Positions 42,941-54,787 of a DNA stretch of 64,000 nucleotides are shown piece after piece; the first letter of the stretch is position 1; every line of letters starts with the position of its first letter. Origin of the DNA: JBBIQV01 sp964555285 (GTDB lineage: Bacteria; Nitrospirota; Nitrospiria; Nitrospirales; Nitrospiraceae). The translations under genes and the position numbers were made by a program. The notes under the pieces were generated by a model. That model saw only the letters and a list, made by a program, of their open reading frames with translations, did no database searches and had not been told where the DNA came from. The stretch spans positions 21,930 to 85,929 of the forward strand of contig CAZKRM010000011.1 in NCBI GenBank assembly GCA_964555285.1, written 5' to 3'.

Positions 42941-43795
42941 TTACTCTGCAGGGCGGAGGTGAATCACGTCTCCCGCTCGCACGTCGATGAGACGTGCTGC
43001 GTCGCGATCCATGTTGAGTCGATCCGGTTGAATCTTCAGGCAGCCGTCTTCGCCGATGCCTACTGCGAGTCCTTCGAGACGCTCGCCGTCTGCACATTCC
43101 ACGCGAACTCGCCGGCCTACGGTCGAGCAATGTGCCGTGTACTGTTCACGCCACCGGTCCGGCGCGGCAGTAGCGAGAAGCTGCAGTTGTTGTTCAAGTC
43201 GGTTCAGGATTTGTGCCAACATGGCCGCACGGACGATGTCGGTGCCGGACTCGGCGCAGAGGGAGGTGCTCGTTGTCTTGAACTCGTCAGGGAAGCGGTC
43301 GGGATTCGAGTTCACGTTAAGGCCGATCCCAATGATGGTGAAGGGTTGGTCCTGGCCCTGTTGAGCACTCTCGCACAGGATGCCGCCGCACTTCTTGTCG
43401 TTCAGCAGCAGGTCGTTGGGCCATTTCAGGGATGGCTTCAGGCCGGTGAGGTCTTCGATCGCTGTGGCGACCGCGATTCCTGTCAAGAGCGGGATCCACG
43501 GAAGAATCGATGTCGCCTCTCGTTGGAGCGGAGGGGGCGCAAAGATGATCGAGCAGTAGAGGTTCTCGCCTGCCGGTGAATGCCAGGCCCGACCGCGGCG
43601 GCCGCGGCCCGCAGTTTGGGATTCCGCAGCCACCACCGTGCCGCTTGCTGCTCCTGCCTGGGCACGGGCGAGCGCATCGCGGTTGGTGGAATCGGTCTCC
43701 TTCAGGATGTGGAGGTGTTGTCCCAGCGATCGGGTCTGTAAGAGGGCGTGAACCGCCTTGACCGTCAACGTGTCCATGTCGCAAGCGCGGGTCAT
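42941..43795 (-). CDS. birA: Biotin--[acetyl-CoA-carboxylase] ligase
   Basis: 284 residues. Attaches biotin to the AccB carrier. Catalytic motifs SQTAGRGRRGRAWHSP and KWPNDLLLNDKKCGGIL are clear, and the C-terminal SH3-like cap is present. No N-terminal DNA-binding wHTH is present, so it is a group I ligase without repressor activity. The start overlaps the nadC stop as ATGA. accA is also in this window. Confidence 0.94.
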   Translation of the reverse strand: MTRACDMDTLTVKAVHALLQTRSLGQHLHILKETDSTNRDALARAQAGAASGTVVAAESQTAGRGRRGRAWHSPAGENLYCSIIFAPPPLQREATSILPWIPLLTGIAVATAIEDLTGLKPSLKWPNDLLLNDKKCGGILCESAQQGQDQPFTIIGIGLNVNSNPDRFPDEFKTTSTSLCAESGTDIVRAAMLAQILNRLEQQLQLLATAAPDRWREQYTAHCSTVGRRVRVECADGERLEGLAVGIGEDGCLKIQPDRLNMDRDAARLIDVRAGDVIHLRPAE

Positions 43796-44675
43796 GGCTT
43801 CTTTCGACGCGTGGTTTTCCGTCGGAGAGGCTCCAGCTCCATGCCGATATCCACAGCGGGGGCGGAGTGGGTGAGGGCCCCGATCGAAATGAAGTCGGCT
43901 CCGGCCGCAGCCATCTCGCGTACATTTTTCAGTGTAATGCCGCCCGAGACTTCGATCAACGCCCGTCCCTTGATCGCATCGATGGCGCGGCGAACTTCGT
44001 CCGGGGTCATGTTGTCCAACAGGATGACGTCCGCCTTGCCCGCGACGGCGTCCCGCACCTGCGCAAGGGTATCGACTTCAACAATAATGCGAAGGTTGTC
44101 CGGGGCCCGCTCTCGGGCGAGCCGACAGGCGTCGGCGACTGAGCCACCGGTTGCCCGGAAGAGAGCCAGATGGTTGTCTTTGATCAGTACGCCGTCGCTC
44201 AGATTCTGGCGATGGTTGTGGCCTCCCCCGATCCGCACGGCCCATTTTTCAAGGAGCCGCAGCCCGGGCGTCGTCTTTCTGGTGTCGAGAATCTTGGCGC
44301 GGTATCCGCGCACGGCGTGACAGAATTGCGCGGTGAGGGTCGCAATGCCGGAGAGACGCTGCAGGAAATTCAGCGCCACCCGTTCCGCCATCAAGAGCGA
44401 GCGCGCATCGCCCGTGAGTTCGAGCAGGGAGATTCCATCCCGCACCGGCGTGCCTTCCGCGGCAGCATGGACGATGTGCAACGTTGGATCGACGGCGAGA
44501 AAGGTGTCCCGCGCGACCATGACGCCCGCAGCGATCGCATGTTGTTTGGCAACTAACCTGGCACGGGCGGCGTAGCGAGTCGGGAAGAGGGCGGCTGTTG
44601 TGACATCGCCCAAGCCCACGTCTTCCTGCAAGGCCTGTTGGATGGCGGCGCGTGTCGCTTGTTGTGGGAGAGGAA

Positions 44676-44679
<4 letters not shown>
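43792..44679 (-). CDS. nadC: Nicotinate-nucleotide diphosphorylase (quinolinate PRTase)
   Basis: 295 residues from the ATG at 44679, overlapping the valS stop. Converts quinolinate to nicotinate mononucleotide. Motifs: DVGLGDVTTAALFP, LNFLQRLSGIATLT, LDTRKTTPGLRLLEKWAV, GGGHNHR, ILLDNMTP and IEVSGGI. The longer in-frame extension into valS is rejected. CinA in this window recycles the same pyridine-nucleotide pool. Confidence 0.95.
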
Positions 44680-47477
<2,798 letters not shown>

Positions 47478-47563
47478 GGACGATCATGGCTGTGCAGCGT
47501 CGAGGCGGCATCTTAACATGCTCGTCAGGGGCTCACAAGGCAACGATGCGCGCGTACAGTGGC

Positions 47564-47592
47564 TTGAGGCTCGGCCGGCATTGTGTTATACA
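47564..47592 (+). promoter_or_regulatory. Promoter of the 37-residue basic protein gene
   Basis: TTGAGG (47564-47569), 17 bases, TATACA (47587-47592). Located about 70 bases before the ATG at 47663. Confidence 0.6.
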
Positions 47593-47662
47593 TGCGCGCC
47601 CGCGTCGGGTTTCTCATGGAGCCGACCACTATTTATCTACTTGAACTAAGGAGCGCACTGTT

Positions 47663-47776
47663 ATGGCAAGAGGACGCGAGAAAGATCGCAAGACACGCAA
47701 GAAACACCGGAAGAACGTCCAGCGCGTAAAGGCGATCGCGAAGGCGCGTCGCGGAAAACGAGGGAAAAAGGGATAG
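47663..47776 (+). CDS. 37-residue, extremely basic protein
   Basis: The frame begins MARGREKDRKTRKKHRK and ends RRGKRGKKG; well over half the residues are Lys or Arg, with only two acidic. AAGGAG stands 10 bases before the ATG, and a credible promoter lies upstream. It has the character of a ribosome-associated or nucleic-acid-binding peptide, comparable in size and charge to bTHX or Sra but not clearly homologous. It is too short for most gene callers. Confidence 0.65.
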   Translation: MARGREKDRKTRKKHRKNVQRVKAIAKARRGKRGKKG

Positions 47777-47791
47777 CGGCGACGTAGACGG

Positions 47792-48967
47792 TCAGTCCGA
47801 ACTCAACTTCTTAATTTCTTCTTTGACTTGCGCTTCAGCGATTTCCGGCACGAGCTGTTGTGCCAGCCGATCGACCTTCTCCTGCGCAACTTCTCTGACG
47901 ATTCCGGCGGTCACTTCTTGAGCCTGCGAGGAGGCGGCACGCGCGATTTCGTCTTTCACCAGCAGATCGATCGACCCGAGCTGCTCGCGTACGACCTCCG
48001 TGAGTTGCTTGCGGACAGCCGATTCGACCAGTTCGCGGACGAGCGAGTCCACCGCATGGTGAACGAATGGGGCGGCTATTTCTTCCAGCCACTGACGGAT
48101 CGCAATTTCTTGCTGTGCCAGTTCCTGACTCAACATCGGTGGGAGTTCCTGCTGGACGAAGTCGTGGAGTTGAGTGCCGAGGTATTCGGGCGAAAGCGAC
48201 GCAGACAGCTGTTTCGTGACGTGCTCCTCCACTAACGGTTCCAGCTGCGGGGCGAACGTACGGAAAATCACGTCCGGCAAGAGCTCAGTCACTTTTTGTT
48301 CGGCTTGTATGGTCAGGGACTGTAGGAATTGGTCGAAGAGGCCCTTCGTGGCTGTTTCCGGTTCCGCGGGCTGTTCCCCATGTTCAGCCATCTCGGTCGA
48401 TTTGGAATCGGTCGATGGGGTCGAGAGCAGCGGGGCAGGCATCGGCAGATCAATGGCCATGCCTTCTTCCTGTTCGCTTGAGAGGGTGTCACTGTCAGCG
48501 ACGACCGAGGCCATATCCAGTTCCTCGGTGTCGGTGGACGTGGTTTCGGGCGGCCAGTTCCTGCGTTTTCCAGAGGTTCCGTTGACGACAGGCTGGTGGC
48601 CGTTTCGTTGCAGAGACTTAATCACGTCCAAGAGGTGCTCAGATTGAAACGGCTTTTTCAAGAAAGCTTTCACCCCGAGGGTTCGGAGATGTTGCTCGTC
48701 CAGCCGGTCAGCGGCACCGATCAGGGAGACAATGAGTGTTTCGGAGAGAGTATCGAGCTTGTTCACCTCTTTGCAGAATCCTGAAAAGGTGATGTTGTCG
48801 AGGTGATAATCGGCGATGATCAGCTGGGGGGTCAGGCGCTTCGCTGCTTCCAAGGCGGCCGGACCGTCCTGGAACCCAACCACCTCGAATCCCTCAGGGG
48901 TCGAGATCTGTTCGACAATGCGCCGAACAGCCGGGCTGCTATCCACCACAAAGATGCGCGTTGACAT
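47792..48967 (-). CDS. Response regulator with long helical C-terminal region
   Basis: 391 residues. Receiver domain 1-122: acidic pocket DSSP is reduced (only one Asp, D9), phospho-acceptor Asp in LIIADYHLDN (D53), Lys in FLKKPF. A disordered, acidic linker spans about 125-215. Residues about 215-390 are repeated amphipathic helices (FLQSLTIQAEQKVTELL, VHHAVDSLVRELVESAVRKQL), of the kind called the DUF2497/PopZ-like or SurE-type helical tail in other regulators. No DNA-binding motif; a scaffolding or polar-localisation role is possible. Confidence 0.78.
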   Translation of the reverse strand: MSTRIFVVDSSPAVRRIVEQISTPEGFEVVGFQDGPAALEAAKRLTPQLIIADYHLDNITFSGFCKEVNKLDTLSETLIVSLIGAADRLDEQHLRTLGVKAFLKKPFQSEHLLDVIKSLQRNGHQPVVNGTSGKRRNWPPETTSTDTEELDMASVVADSDTLSSEQEEGMAIDLPMPAPLLSTPSTDSKSTEMAEHGEQPAEPETATKGLFDQFLQSLTIQAEQKVTELLPDVIFRTFAPQLEPLVEEHVTKQLSASLSPEYLGTQLHDFVQQELPPMLSQELAQQEIAIRQWLEEIAAPFVHHAVDSLVRELVESAVRKQLTEVVREQLGSIDLLVKDEIARAASSQAQEVTAGIVREVAQEKVDRLAQQLVPEIAEAQVKEEIKKLSSD

Positions 48968-48999
48968 CTAAGTCTCCAGTTTTGTTAGGCTTCTCGAAA

Positions 49000-49028
49000 A
49001 CCGTAACAAGGGGGAGTGGCTTTGTCAA
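49000..49028 (-). promoter_or_regulatory. Promoter of the long response regulator
   Basis: The minus strand has TTGACA (49028-49023), 17 bases, TACGGT (49005-49000). Confidence 0.5.
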
Positions 49029-49049
49029 GAAATCGAGAAGGAGGGTATT

Positions 49050-49079
49050 TTGACTTCATCTTTTGGCGCTGAATACAAT
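49050..49079 (+). promoter_or_regulatory. Promoter of the HAD hydrolase gene
   Basis: TTGACT (49050-49055), 18 bases, TACAAT (49074-49079); the GTG start at 49109 is 29 bases on. It diverges from the response-regulator promoter. Confidence 0.6.
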
Positions 49080-49108
49080 TCCGGCTCCGGGGTGAGAAGG
49101 AAGAGCCT

Positions 49109-49849
49109 GTGGCGAATTTGAGGAAACCGGCTTCCATTCAGGTGATTTTTTTCGATGCGGCCGGGACCCTCTTCCAGGTCAAGGGATCGGTGGCTGAGAT
49201 CTACCTCAGGTATGCCGAGCAGCATGGATTCAAACGGACCCTTGATTCATCGGCGGCGATCAAGGCTGCCTTCGCCCGCGCCTTTCAAGAAGCTCCGCCA
49301 CCCGTATTTGCCGCAATGGACCCCATCGAGATCAAACAATGCGAGCGTCTCTGGTGGTTCGACATCGTGCACAACGTGTTCTATCGAGTTGGGATGTTCG
49401 AGGGCTTCGACGATTTTTTTGAAGAGATCTTTCACGCCTTCGACGGCCCCGATTGTTGGGTGCTCTACCCTGACACGATCGATACCTTGAAGCAGTTGCG
49501 GGAGCGCGGCTTCGAGTTGGGCATCATCTCCAACTTCGATTCACGGCTCTTCAATGTCTTGCGGGCGCTTGGCCTGCTGAATTTCTTCGATACGGTGACC
49601 ATCTCCAGCCTGGCGCATTCCGCGAAGCCGGCGCCACAGATTTTTGCCCATGCGCTGGAGAAACATGCGGTCGATCCCGGCGAGGCCATCCATGTCGGCG
49701 ACAGCATGCAGGAGGATGTGGCAGGTGCCAAGGCGGCAGGGCTGCATGGAGTGCTCATTGAGCGGGAGGCTCGATCATCATCGAAACCATCGGCTCTTGT
49801 CATTCGCACGCTGGATGAACTGCTACCCCTGATCGAGATCTTCGAGTAA
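49109..49849 (+). CDS. HAD-superfamily hydrolase
   Basis: 246 residues from a GTG with GGAAG upstream. Motif I FFDAAGTLF has the usual second Asp replaced by Ala (DxAGT), a variation known in the REG-2/HDHD3 HAD branch. Motif II is IISNFDSR, the motif III Lys is in SAKPAPQIF, and motif IV is HVGDSMQEDVAGA. Phosphatase on an unknown small phosphate ester. The 3' end overlaps the convergent sirtuin gene by 27 bases. Confidence 0.85.
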   Translation: MANLRKPASIQVIFFDAAGTLFQVKGSVAEIYLRYAEQHGFKRTLDSSAAIKAAFARAFQEAPPPVFAAMDPIEIKQCERLWWFDIVHNVFYRVGMFEGFDDFFEEIFHAFDGPDCWVLYPDTIDTLKQLRERGFELGIISNFDSRLFNVLRALGLLNFFDTVTISSLAHSAKPAPQIFAHALEKHAVDPGEAIHVGDSMQEDVAGAKAAGLHGVLIEREARSSSKPSALVIRTLDELLPLIEIFE

Positions 49850-50581
49850 CAAGGGGACAATCTCGCCTGCCCGTCCCTGCAGCGCCACATCCGCCACGCC
49901 TGAATTCGGCGTAACGTCCAGATTCACTTCCACCACGAATGCGTTCGCATGTTTCGCCGCCGAGGCAAACCCGGCAGCCGGATAGACCACTCTCGACGTT
50001 CCGATCACGAGCAAGACCTCAGTCGCGGAGAGCGTGCGGTAGCACTGTTCGATGTCCGTCGGATCGAGGGATTCCCCGAACCAGACGATGTGGGGGCGAA
50101 GGAGCCCATCGCACAAGCGGCAATGGGGAAGTATCTGGATTGGAATGTCGCGGTTCTCGGCTACGTGTCCACACCGGGTACAACGAACCATCCAGATGTT
50201 GCCGTGAAGTTCCGAGAGTTGTTGGGAACCGGCGGCGCGATGAAGGCCATCCACGTTTTGGGTCATCAACCAGAATCGCTCAAATCTCGGCTCCATGTGG
50301 GCGATGGCGGAATGGGCAGGATTGGGGGTTTTGGTAGCAATGAGTTCGCGACGCCGGTTGTACCATTCCCAGACAAGACGTGGGTTGCGTTCAAAGGCTT
50401 CAGGTGTTGCGAGGTCTTCTGCCCGAAAGTTTCGCCACAATCCGTCCGTCCCGCGGAAGGTCGGCACGCCGCTGTCAGCAGAGAGGCCCGCGCCAGTGAG
50501 CACGGTGACGGCGTGGGCTTTCTTCAATGCAGCGCGCACGCGTTCGAGATCGGCGCCGAATGGCATGGCTGGTTGCTTCAC
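49823..50581 (-). CDS. NAD-dependent protein deacylase (sirtuin)
   Basis: 252 residues from a GTG (ATG at 50566 is an alternative). Sir2 motifs: TGAGLSADSGVPTFRG near 28, MTQNVDGLH, the catalytic His in SELHGNIW, zinc cysteines CTRCG and CRLCDG, and VIGTSRVVYPAAG. CobB-type bacterial sirtuins remove acyl groups from lysines using NAD. The 3' end overlaps the HAD gene tail-to-tail. Confidence 0.92.
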   Translation of the reverse strand: MKQPAMPFGADLERVRAALKKAHAVTVLTGAGLSADSGVPTFRGTDGLWRNFRAEDLATPEAFERNPRLVWEWYNRRRELIATKTPNPAHSAIAHMEPRFERFWLMTQNVDGLHRAAGSQQLSELHGNIWMVRCTRCGHVAENRDIPIQILPHCRLCDGLLRPHIVWFGESLDPTDIEQCYRTLSATEVLLVIGTSRVVYPAAGFASAAKHANAFVVEVNLDVTPNSGVADVALQGRAGEIVPLLLEDLDQG

Positions 50582-50711
50582 GGCGCATTCTACACTACTC
50601 TTACCGGTACCGGCGGTTCGTTATCGTCGCTCATGCGAAGAGCTATCGGCTGTCAGCTACGGGGCTGAATGCTGATTGCTGAGAGCTGACAGCGTATTCG
50701 GGAGCTTCTCC

Positions 50712-52058
50712 ATGCAACAGATCATGATAGTGGGCGCCGGGTCCGTCGGCGGATTCTTCGGCGCGCACCTCGCGGCACACCACCCACACGTGTCGTTCTT
50801 GCTCAGGCCGAGAACCTTGGAGGCCGTTCAACAACGAGGGCTTACCATCCGCAGTGCCGGCGGGACCTTCACGGTCCACCCGCCGGCGGCTGCCGACCCG
50901 CGTGAATTGGCAAGGCCGGATCTCATCATCCTTGGCGTGAAGGCTTACGACTTGGACGAGGCTCTCACGCAGCTCGAACCGGTGCTCACCGACCGCACGG
51001 TTATTCTCACATTGCAGAACGGGGTGGATACCGAAGACCGTATTCTGGCGCGTCTTCATCGTGACTGTGTCGTGGGAGGCGTGGCCTTCATTTATTCCAA
51101 AATTGTCGAGCCCGGCGTGATCGACCATTACAAGAAGGGCGCGGTGGCAGTCGGGGAATTACTCGGCCACAAGAGCGAGCGGGTGCTCCAGATTGCGGAT
51201 CTGTTCAAGCAGGCCGGGATCGGTTGCCAGATCGCGGAGGATATCCGTCGCAGCAAATGGGAGAAGATGTGCTGGAACTGCGTCTTCAACCCGATCACGG
51301 TGCTCATTAATGATCGTGTGGCCAAGGCGATTGAACATCCGGAGATGCTGGGCGTGATCAGACAGATCGTGGGAGAAGTCGCGGCGGTCTCGGCGGCGGT
51401 GAAGGTGCCGTTGGCGCCTGATATGGCGGACAAGGTTGTGCGCTGGACGCAGGAGATCCGCGACATTCACACCTCGATGTATGACGATTGGAAGGCCGGG
51501 CGTCCGACGGAGATCGATGTGCTGAACGGCTATATCGTTCGGCTTGGACGGGAACATGGCATTCCCACTCCTGTGAATGAAGCACTCACCGCCATGATCA
51601 AGACGATCGCGGAGCGGGAGAGAAGCGGGTCGGACGTCCTGCGGATCGATGGGGCGGTGGTCCAACCGATCGGGCTGGACCGAACGGCGCTCGCGGCCCT
51701 GCCGGCGGAGCATCACGTGCCGGACGTCGGCGCCGTGATGCCAGGGATGAAAGGGAAGGGGATTCGGGTCAAGGCCCTGCTCGATCTGCCCGCGCTTGCC
51801 GTTGGTGCCGACCATGCGACGTTCCATTCGCAGGACGGGACCTTTTCAGCCAGTCTCACCCTCAAACAGGCGATGGAGTACGGTGTGCTGATTTACGAGG
51901 TGGCCGGCGCCCCGCTTCCAAACGAGAAAGGCGGCCCCTTTCGGCTCGTGACGCCGGGCTTGGGCGATCTCTGCGCCAACGTGAAGTGCGTTGTGCGAAT
52001 CGAGATCACCAGAGGGCCTGGCCGGGACACGAGACCGTCAACGAAGAAACACGACTGA
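50712..52058 (+). CDS. Ketopantoate-reductase-like protein fused to a sulfite-oxidase-type molybdopterin domain
   Basis: 448 residues from the ATG at 50712 (GGAG upstream). Residues 1-305 are ApbA/PanE-like: MIVGAGSVGGFFGAHLA (NADP site), ILGVKAYDLDEAL, LQNGVDTEDRIL, SKWEKMCWNCVFNPITVL and the C-terminal helical domain. Residues about 312-435 resemble the Oxidored_molyb fold: LRIDGAVVQPIGLDRTALAALP, GIRVKALLDL, TFHSQDGTFSASLTL, GAPLPNEKGGPFRLVTPG. The Cys that ligates Mo in sulfite oxidases has no equivalent. The frame is continuous, so it is a genuine fusion. The extra domain's role is unknown. Confidence 0.8.
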   Translation: MQQIMIVGAGSVGGFFGAHLAAHHPHVSFLLRPRTLEAVQQRGLTIRSAGGTFTVHPPAAADPRELARPDLIILGVKAYDLDEALTQLEPVLTDRTVILTLQNGVDTEDRILARLHRDCVVGGVAFIYSKIVEPGVIDHYKKGAVAVGELLGHKSERVLQIADLFKQAGIGCQIAEDIRRSKWEKMCWNCVFNPITVLINDRVAKAIEHPEMLGVIRQIVGEVAAVSAAVKVPLAPDMADKVVRWTQEIRDIHTSMYDDWKAGRPTEIDVLNGYIVRLGREHGIPTPVNEALTAMIKTIAERERSGSDVLRIDGAVVQPIGLDRTALAALPAEHHVPDVGAVMPGMKGKGIRVKALLDLPALAVGADHATFHSQDGTFSASLTLKQAMEYGVLIYEVAGAPLPNEKGGPFRLVTPGLGDLCANVKCVVRIEITRGPGRDTRPSTKKHD

Positions 52059-52218
52059 GCCGGCGCATGTGTAATGGCAAGCCTTGACCCCGTTAGACTT
52101 CCCCACGTTACGCGCACGTGGGCGGCCCCTTTTCTCTTCCACGCATGGGTCCCGTTGACTTCATGCTGCCCTGATGCTGCAATGGGTCGCGCACCACCTT
52201 CTTCGCCCGGAGGTGATA

Positions 52219-52701
52219 ATGAAAGGAAGATATTGGCAGGGATTCTCGTGCTTGCTGCTGGCCGGCTGCGTGTCGATCGGTAATTCGGAGTTGGCCAGCG
52301 ACGCGACGATGGCACAAATCAAAGTCGGCGAGACGACCAAACAACAAGTCACCAGCCTGCTGGGCGAACCCACGAGCCAACGGAGCATCGAGATGGGGGG
52401 ATGGACCAGAGAATACTGGTCCTACAGCTATGCCTCCTCCACGATTAATCCGCTGGAATACCTGTTCTTGTACGGATTGTTCTTCAACGGCATTGGGCTT
52501 CACGACACCCGATATGACCTCAGCCTTTTCTTCGATCACAGGGGCATTGTCAGCAGTCTCTCGAAGCTGACGACCGTCTATGACATGGGCGGACCGTTCA
52601 GTCCGCTGCAGGTCACGAGCTTCGCCGGCAACACGGTGAGCTTCCCAGGGGCACCCAAGGGGCCGATTCAGTTCGAGGACAGGATGAAGTATCGGTACTG
52701 A
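52219..52701 (+). CDS. SmpA/BamE-like outer-membrane lipoprotein
   Basis: 160 residues from the ATG at 52219, preceded by GGAGG. Lipobox LLAGC near residue 16. The mature N-terminus IKVGETTKQQVTSLLGEP is the SmpA/OmlA motif, followed by WTREYWSYSYA. It has the family fold, but the C-terminal half (PLEYLFLYGLFFNGIGLHDTRYD) is longer than BamE. Function is unclear; the family is often an envelope-assembly accessory. Confidence 0.8.
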   Translation: MKGRYWQGFSCLLLAGCVSIGNSELASDATMAQIKVGETTKQQVTSLLGEPTSQRSIEMGGWTREYWSYSYASSTINPLEYLFLYGLFFNGIGLHDTRYDLSLFFDHRGIVSSLSKLTTVYDMGGPFSPLQVTSFAGNTVSFPGAPKGPIQFEDRMKYRY

Positions 52702-52761
52702 GCGCTCTGTCCCGTTGGAAGAGACGGCATCACCCATCTCGAAGGCGCATAGCTGGATCTC

Positions 52762-54672
52762 ATGCCTGCCTCGCTCGACCACATTCATCCCGGCACCCCG
52801 ATGGGTGCAAACTTGATCGCCGCCGGAGCCACGTTTCGCGTCTGGGCGCCGCATGCACGCTCCGTGCATGTGCTCGGCGACTTCAACGATCGCCAACGCA
52901 ACGACGCCAGCCTGCTCACGCGTGACGATCACGGACACTGGCGGGGCTTCATCCCCGGCGTGCGCGATCGACAACGCTACATGTTCTACGTCGTCGGCGA
53001 AGGGAGCGAGGGGCTCAAGCGCGACCCCTACGCCCGCGAGCTCCAGACACCGTTCCCGAGCGAATGCATCATTCGCAAGACCGATTTTTCTTGGCACGAG
53101 AGCGGATACGTCACGCCGCGCTTTCACGATTTTGTCATCTATCAGTTGCACGTCGGCACGTTCTTCACGCCGAACCTGCCGCGCAAAGGCGGCACGTTCC
53201 TCGATGTCGCGCGCAAGATTCCACAACTCGCCGGCCTTGGTATCACCGCGCTGCAGCTCATGCCGATTCAGGAGTTTCAAACCCGGTTCAGTCTCGGGTA
53301 CAACGGCACCGACTATTTTTCGCCGGAAATGGATTTCGCGGTGGAGGACGCGGAGCTTGCGCCGTACGTCGCGGAAGTAAATAGACTTCTTGACGCGAAG
53401 GGCCTGCGTCGTTACCAGGTGGAAGATCTGCGCGGGGAGATGAATCAACTCAAAGCGCTGGTGGATCTCTGTCATCTTTATGGCATGGCGGTGCTTCTCG
53501 ACGTGGTCTACAACCACGCCGGCGGCGACTTCGGCGACCAGAGCCTGTACTTCTTCGACCGCCAATCCACCGCAGGCGGTCATCGACAGTCCCTGTACTT
53601 CACGGAGAAAGATCATGCCGGCGGCCTCGTGTTCGACTTCGCCAAGCAGGATGTGCGCGATTTCCTCATCCAGAACGCCAAATTCTTCCTCGATGAATAC
53701 CGCGTGGATGGCTTCCGCTACGACCAGGTGAGCGTGATCGACCACGACGGCGCGCCGCATGGGTGGCGCTTCTGTCAGGACCTTACATCGACGCTGCATG
53801 TGCAGCGGCCGAGTGCCTTGAACCACGCCGAGTACTGGAACGTCAACCCGTATGTCGTCAAGGCACCGCCGGAGGGTGCCGGGTTCGACACGACCTTGAC
53901 CGACGGCCTGCGCATCGCCATCCGCGACGTCATCGGCAACGCCAGCGTACCGGACGAGCGCCCGCTCAACATGACGGGCATGGCGCGCAGTCTTTGGCCC
54001 GAAGGGTTCGAGGAACACTGGCGCTTCGTGCAGGGGCCGGAAAACCACGACATCGTGTACCACGGCCGGGAGCAACGGATTGCCAGCCTCGGCGATCCCA
54101 GCAATCCCCGATCCTGGTACGCCCGTAGCCGTGCCCGTGTCGCGACCGGCATCAGCCTGACCGCGCCAGGCATCCCGATGCTCTTTATGGGGCAGGAGTT
54201 TCTCGAAGACAAGCAGTGGTCGGACAACCTCGAGTTTCACCAAGACCTGCTGCTCTACTGGGCGGGGCTCGACCAGGGCGACAAGCAGATGCTCGATCAT
54301 GTGCGATTCACACGGGAGTTGGTAAACTTACGCCGCCGCCATCCTGGCTTGCGCGGGCAGGGTTTTCGGGTGGTGCACGTGCATGACCGGAACCGTGTGC
54401 TGGCGTTCCATCGCTGGGTGGAGGGCGAAGGGCACGACGTGATCGTGGTCATCCATCTCGCACCCGTCAATCGCTTCGGTTATCGCATCGGGTTCCCCGG
54501 CGGAGGGGTCTGGCGCGAGATTTTCAACAGCGACGTCTATGAGAACTGGGTCAATCCCGGCGTGGTCGGCAACGGAGGCCGTGTCGTTGCCGAGCCGCAG
54601 GCGCTGCATGACTTCGGCCATTCAACGGCGGTCGTGCTCCCGGCGAACAGTGTGCTGGTCTTTGCACGGTGA
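52762..54672 (+). CDS. GH13 alpha-amylase-family enzyme, branching-enzyme-like
   Basis: 636 residues, cytoplasmic. An N-terminal CBM48 domain (FRVWAPHARSVHVLGDFND) precedes a GH13 barrel. Conserved regions: DVVYNHAGG (I), GFRYDQVS with the nucleophile Asp (II), NHAEYWN with the acid/base Glu (III), QGPENHD (IV). GLEFD-type branching-enzyme features (FMGQEFLEDKQWSDN) suggest GlgB or a treZ-like relative over an amylase. No other glycogen gene is nearby, so it is an isolated acquisition or relict. No strong ribosome site. Confidence 0.85.
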   Translation: MPASLDHIHPGTPMGANLIAAGATFRVWAPHARSVHVLGDFNDRQRNDASLLTRDDHGHWRGFIPGVRDRQRYMFYVVGEGSEGLKRDPYARELQTPFPSECIIRKTDFSWHESGYVTPRFHDFVIYQLHVGTFFTPNLPRKGGTFLDVARKIPQLAGLGITALQLMPIQEFQTRFSLGYNGTDYFSPEMDFAVEDAELAPYVAEVNRLLDAKGLRRYQVEDLRGEMNQLKALVDLCHLYGMAVLLDVVYNHAGGDFGDQSLYFFDRQSTAGGHRQSLYFTEKDHAGGLVFDFAKQDVRDFLIQNAKFFLDEYRVDGFRYDQVSVIDHDGAPHGWRFCQDLTSTLHVQRPSALNHAEYWNVNPYVVKAPPEGAGFDTTLTDGLRIAIRDVIGNASVPDERPLNMTGMARSLWPEGFEEHWRFVQGPENHDIVYHGREQRIASLGDPSNPRSWYARSRARVATGISLTAPGIPMLFMGQEFLEDKQWSDNLEFHQDLLLYWAGLDQGDKQMLDHVRFTRELVNLRRRHPGLRGQGFRVVHVHDRNRVLAFHRWVEGEGHDVIVVIHLAPVNRFGYRIGFPGGGVWREIFNSDVYENWVNPGVVGNGGRVVAEPQALHDFGHSTAVVLPANSVLVFAR

Positions 54673-54787
54673 TCCATCAGAGGAATCTCATCCCGCCGCG
54701 CCTCGTTGCCTTCCCCGAACGACATACGCCATCAGGCACTCGCTGCGCAGCGCTGAGCGGTGAGTGCAGCGAGAGGGGAGGAGAATC

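Noticed and set aside
52108..54300. 730-residue open frame antisense to the GH13 gene
   Set aside because: Low-complexity His/Arg/Glu-rich translation with no domain, wholly covered by a gene with intact catalytic motifs.
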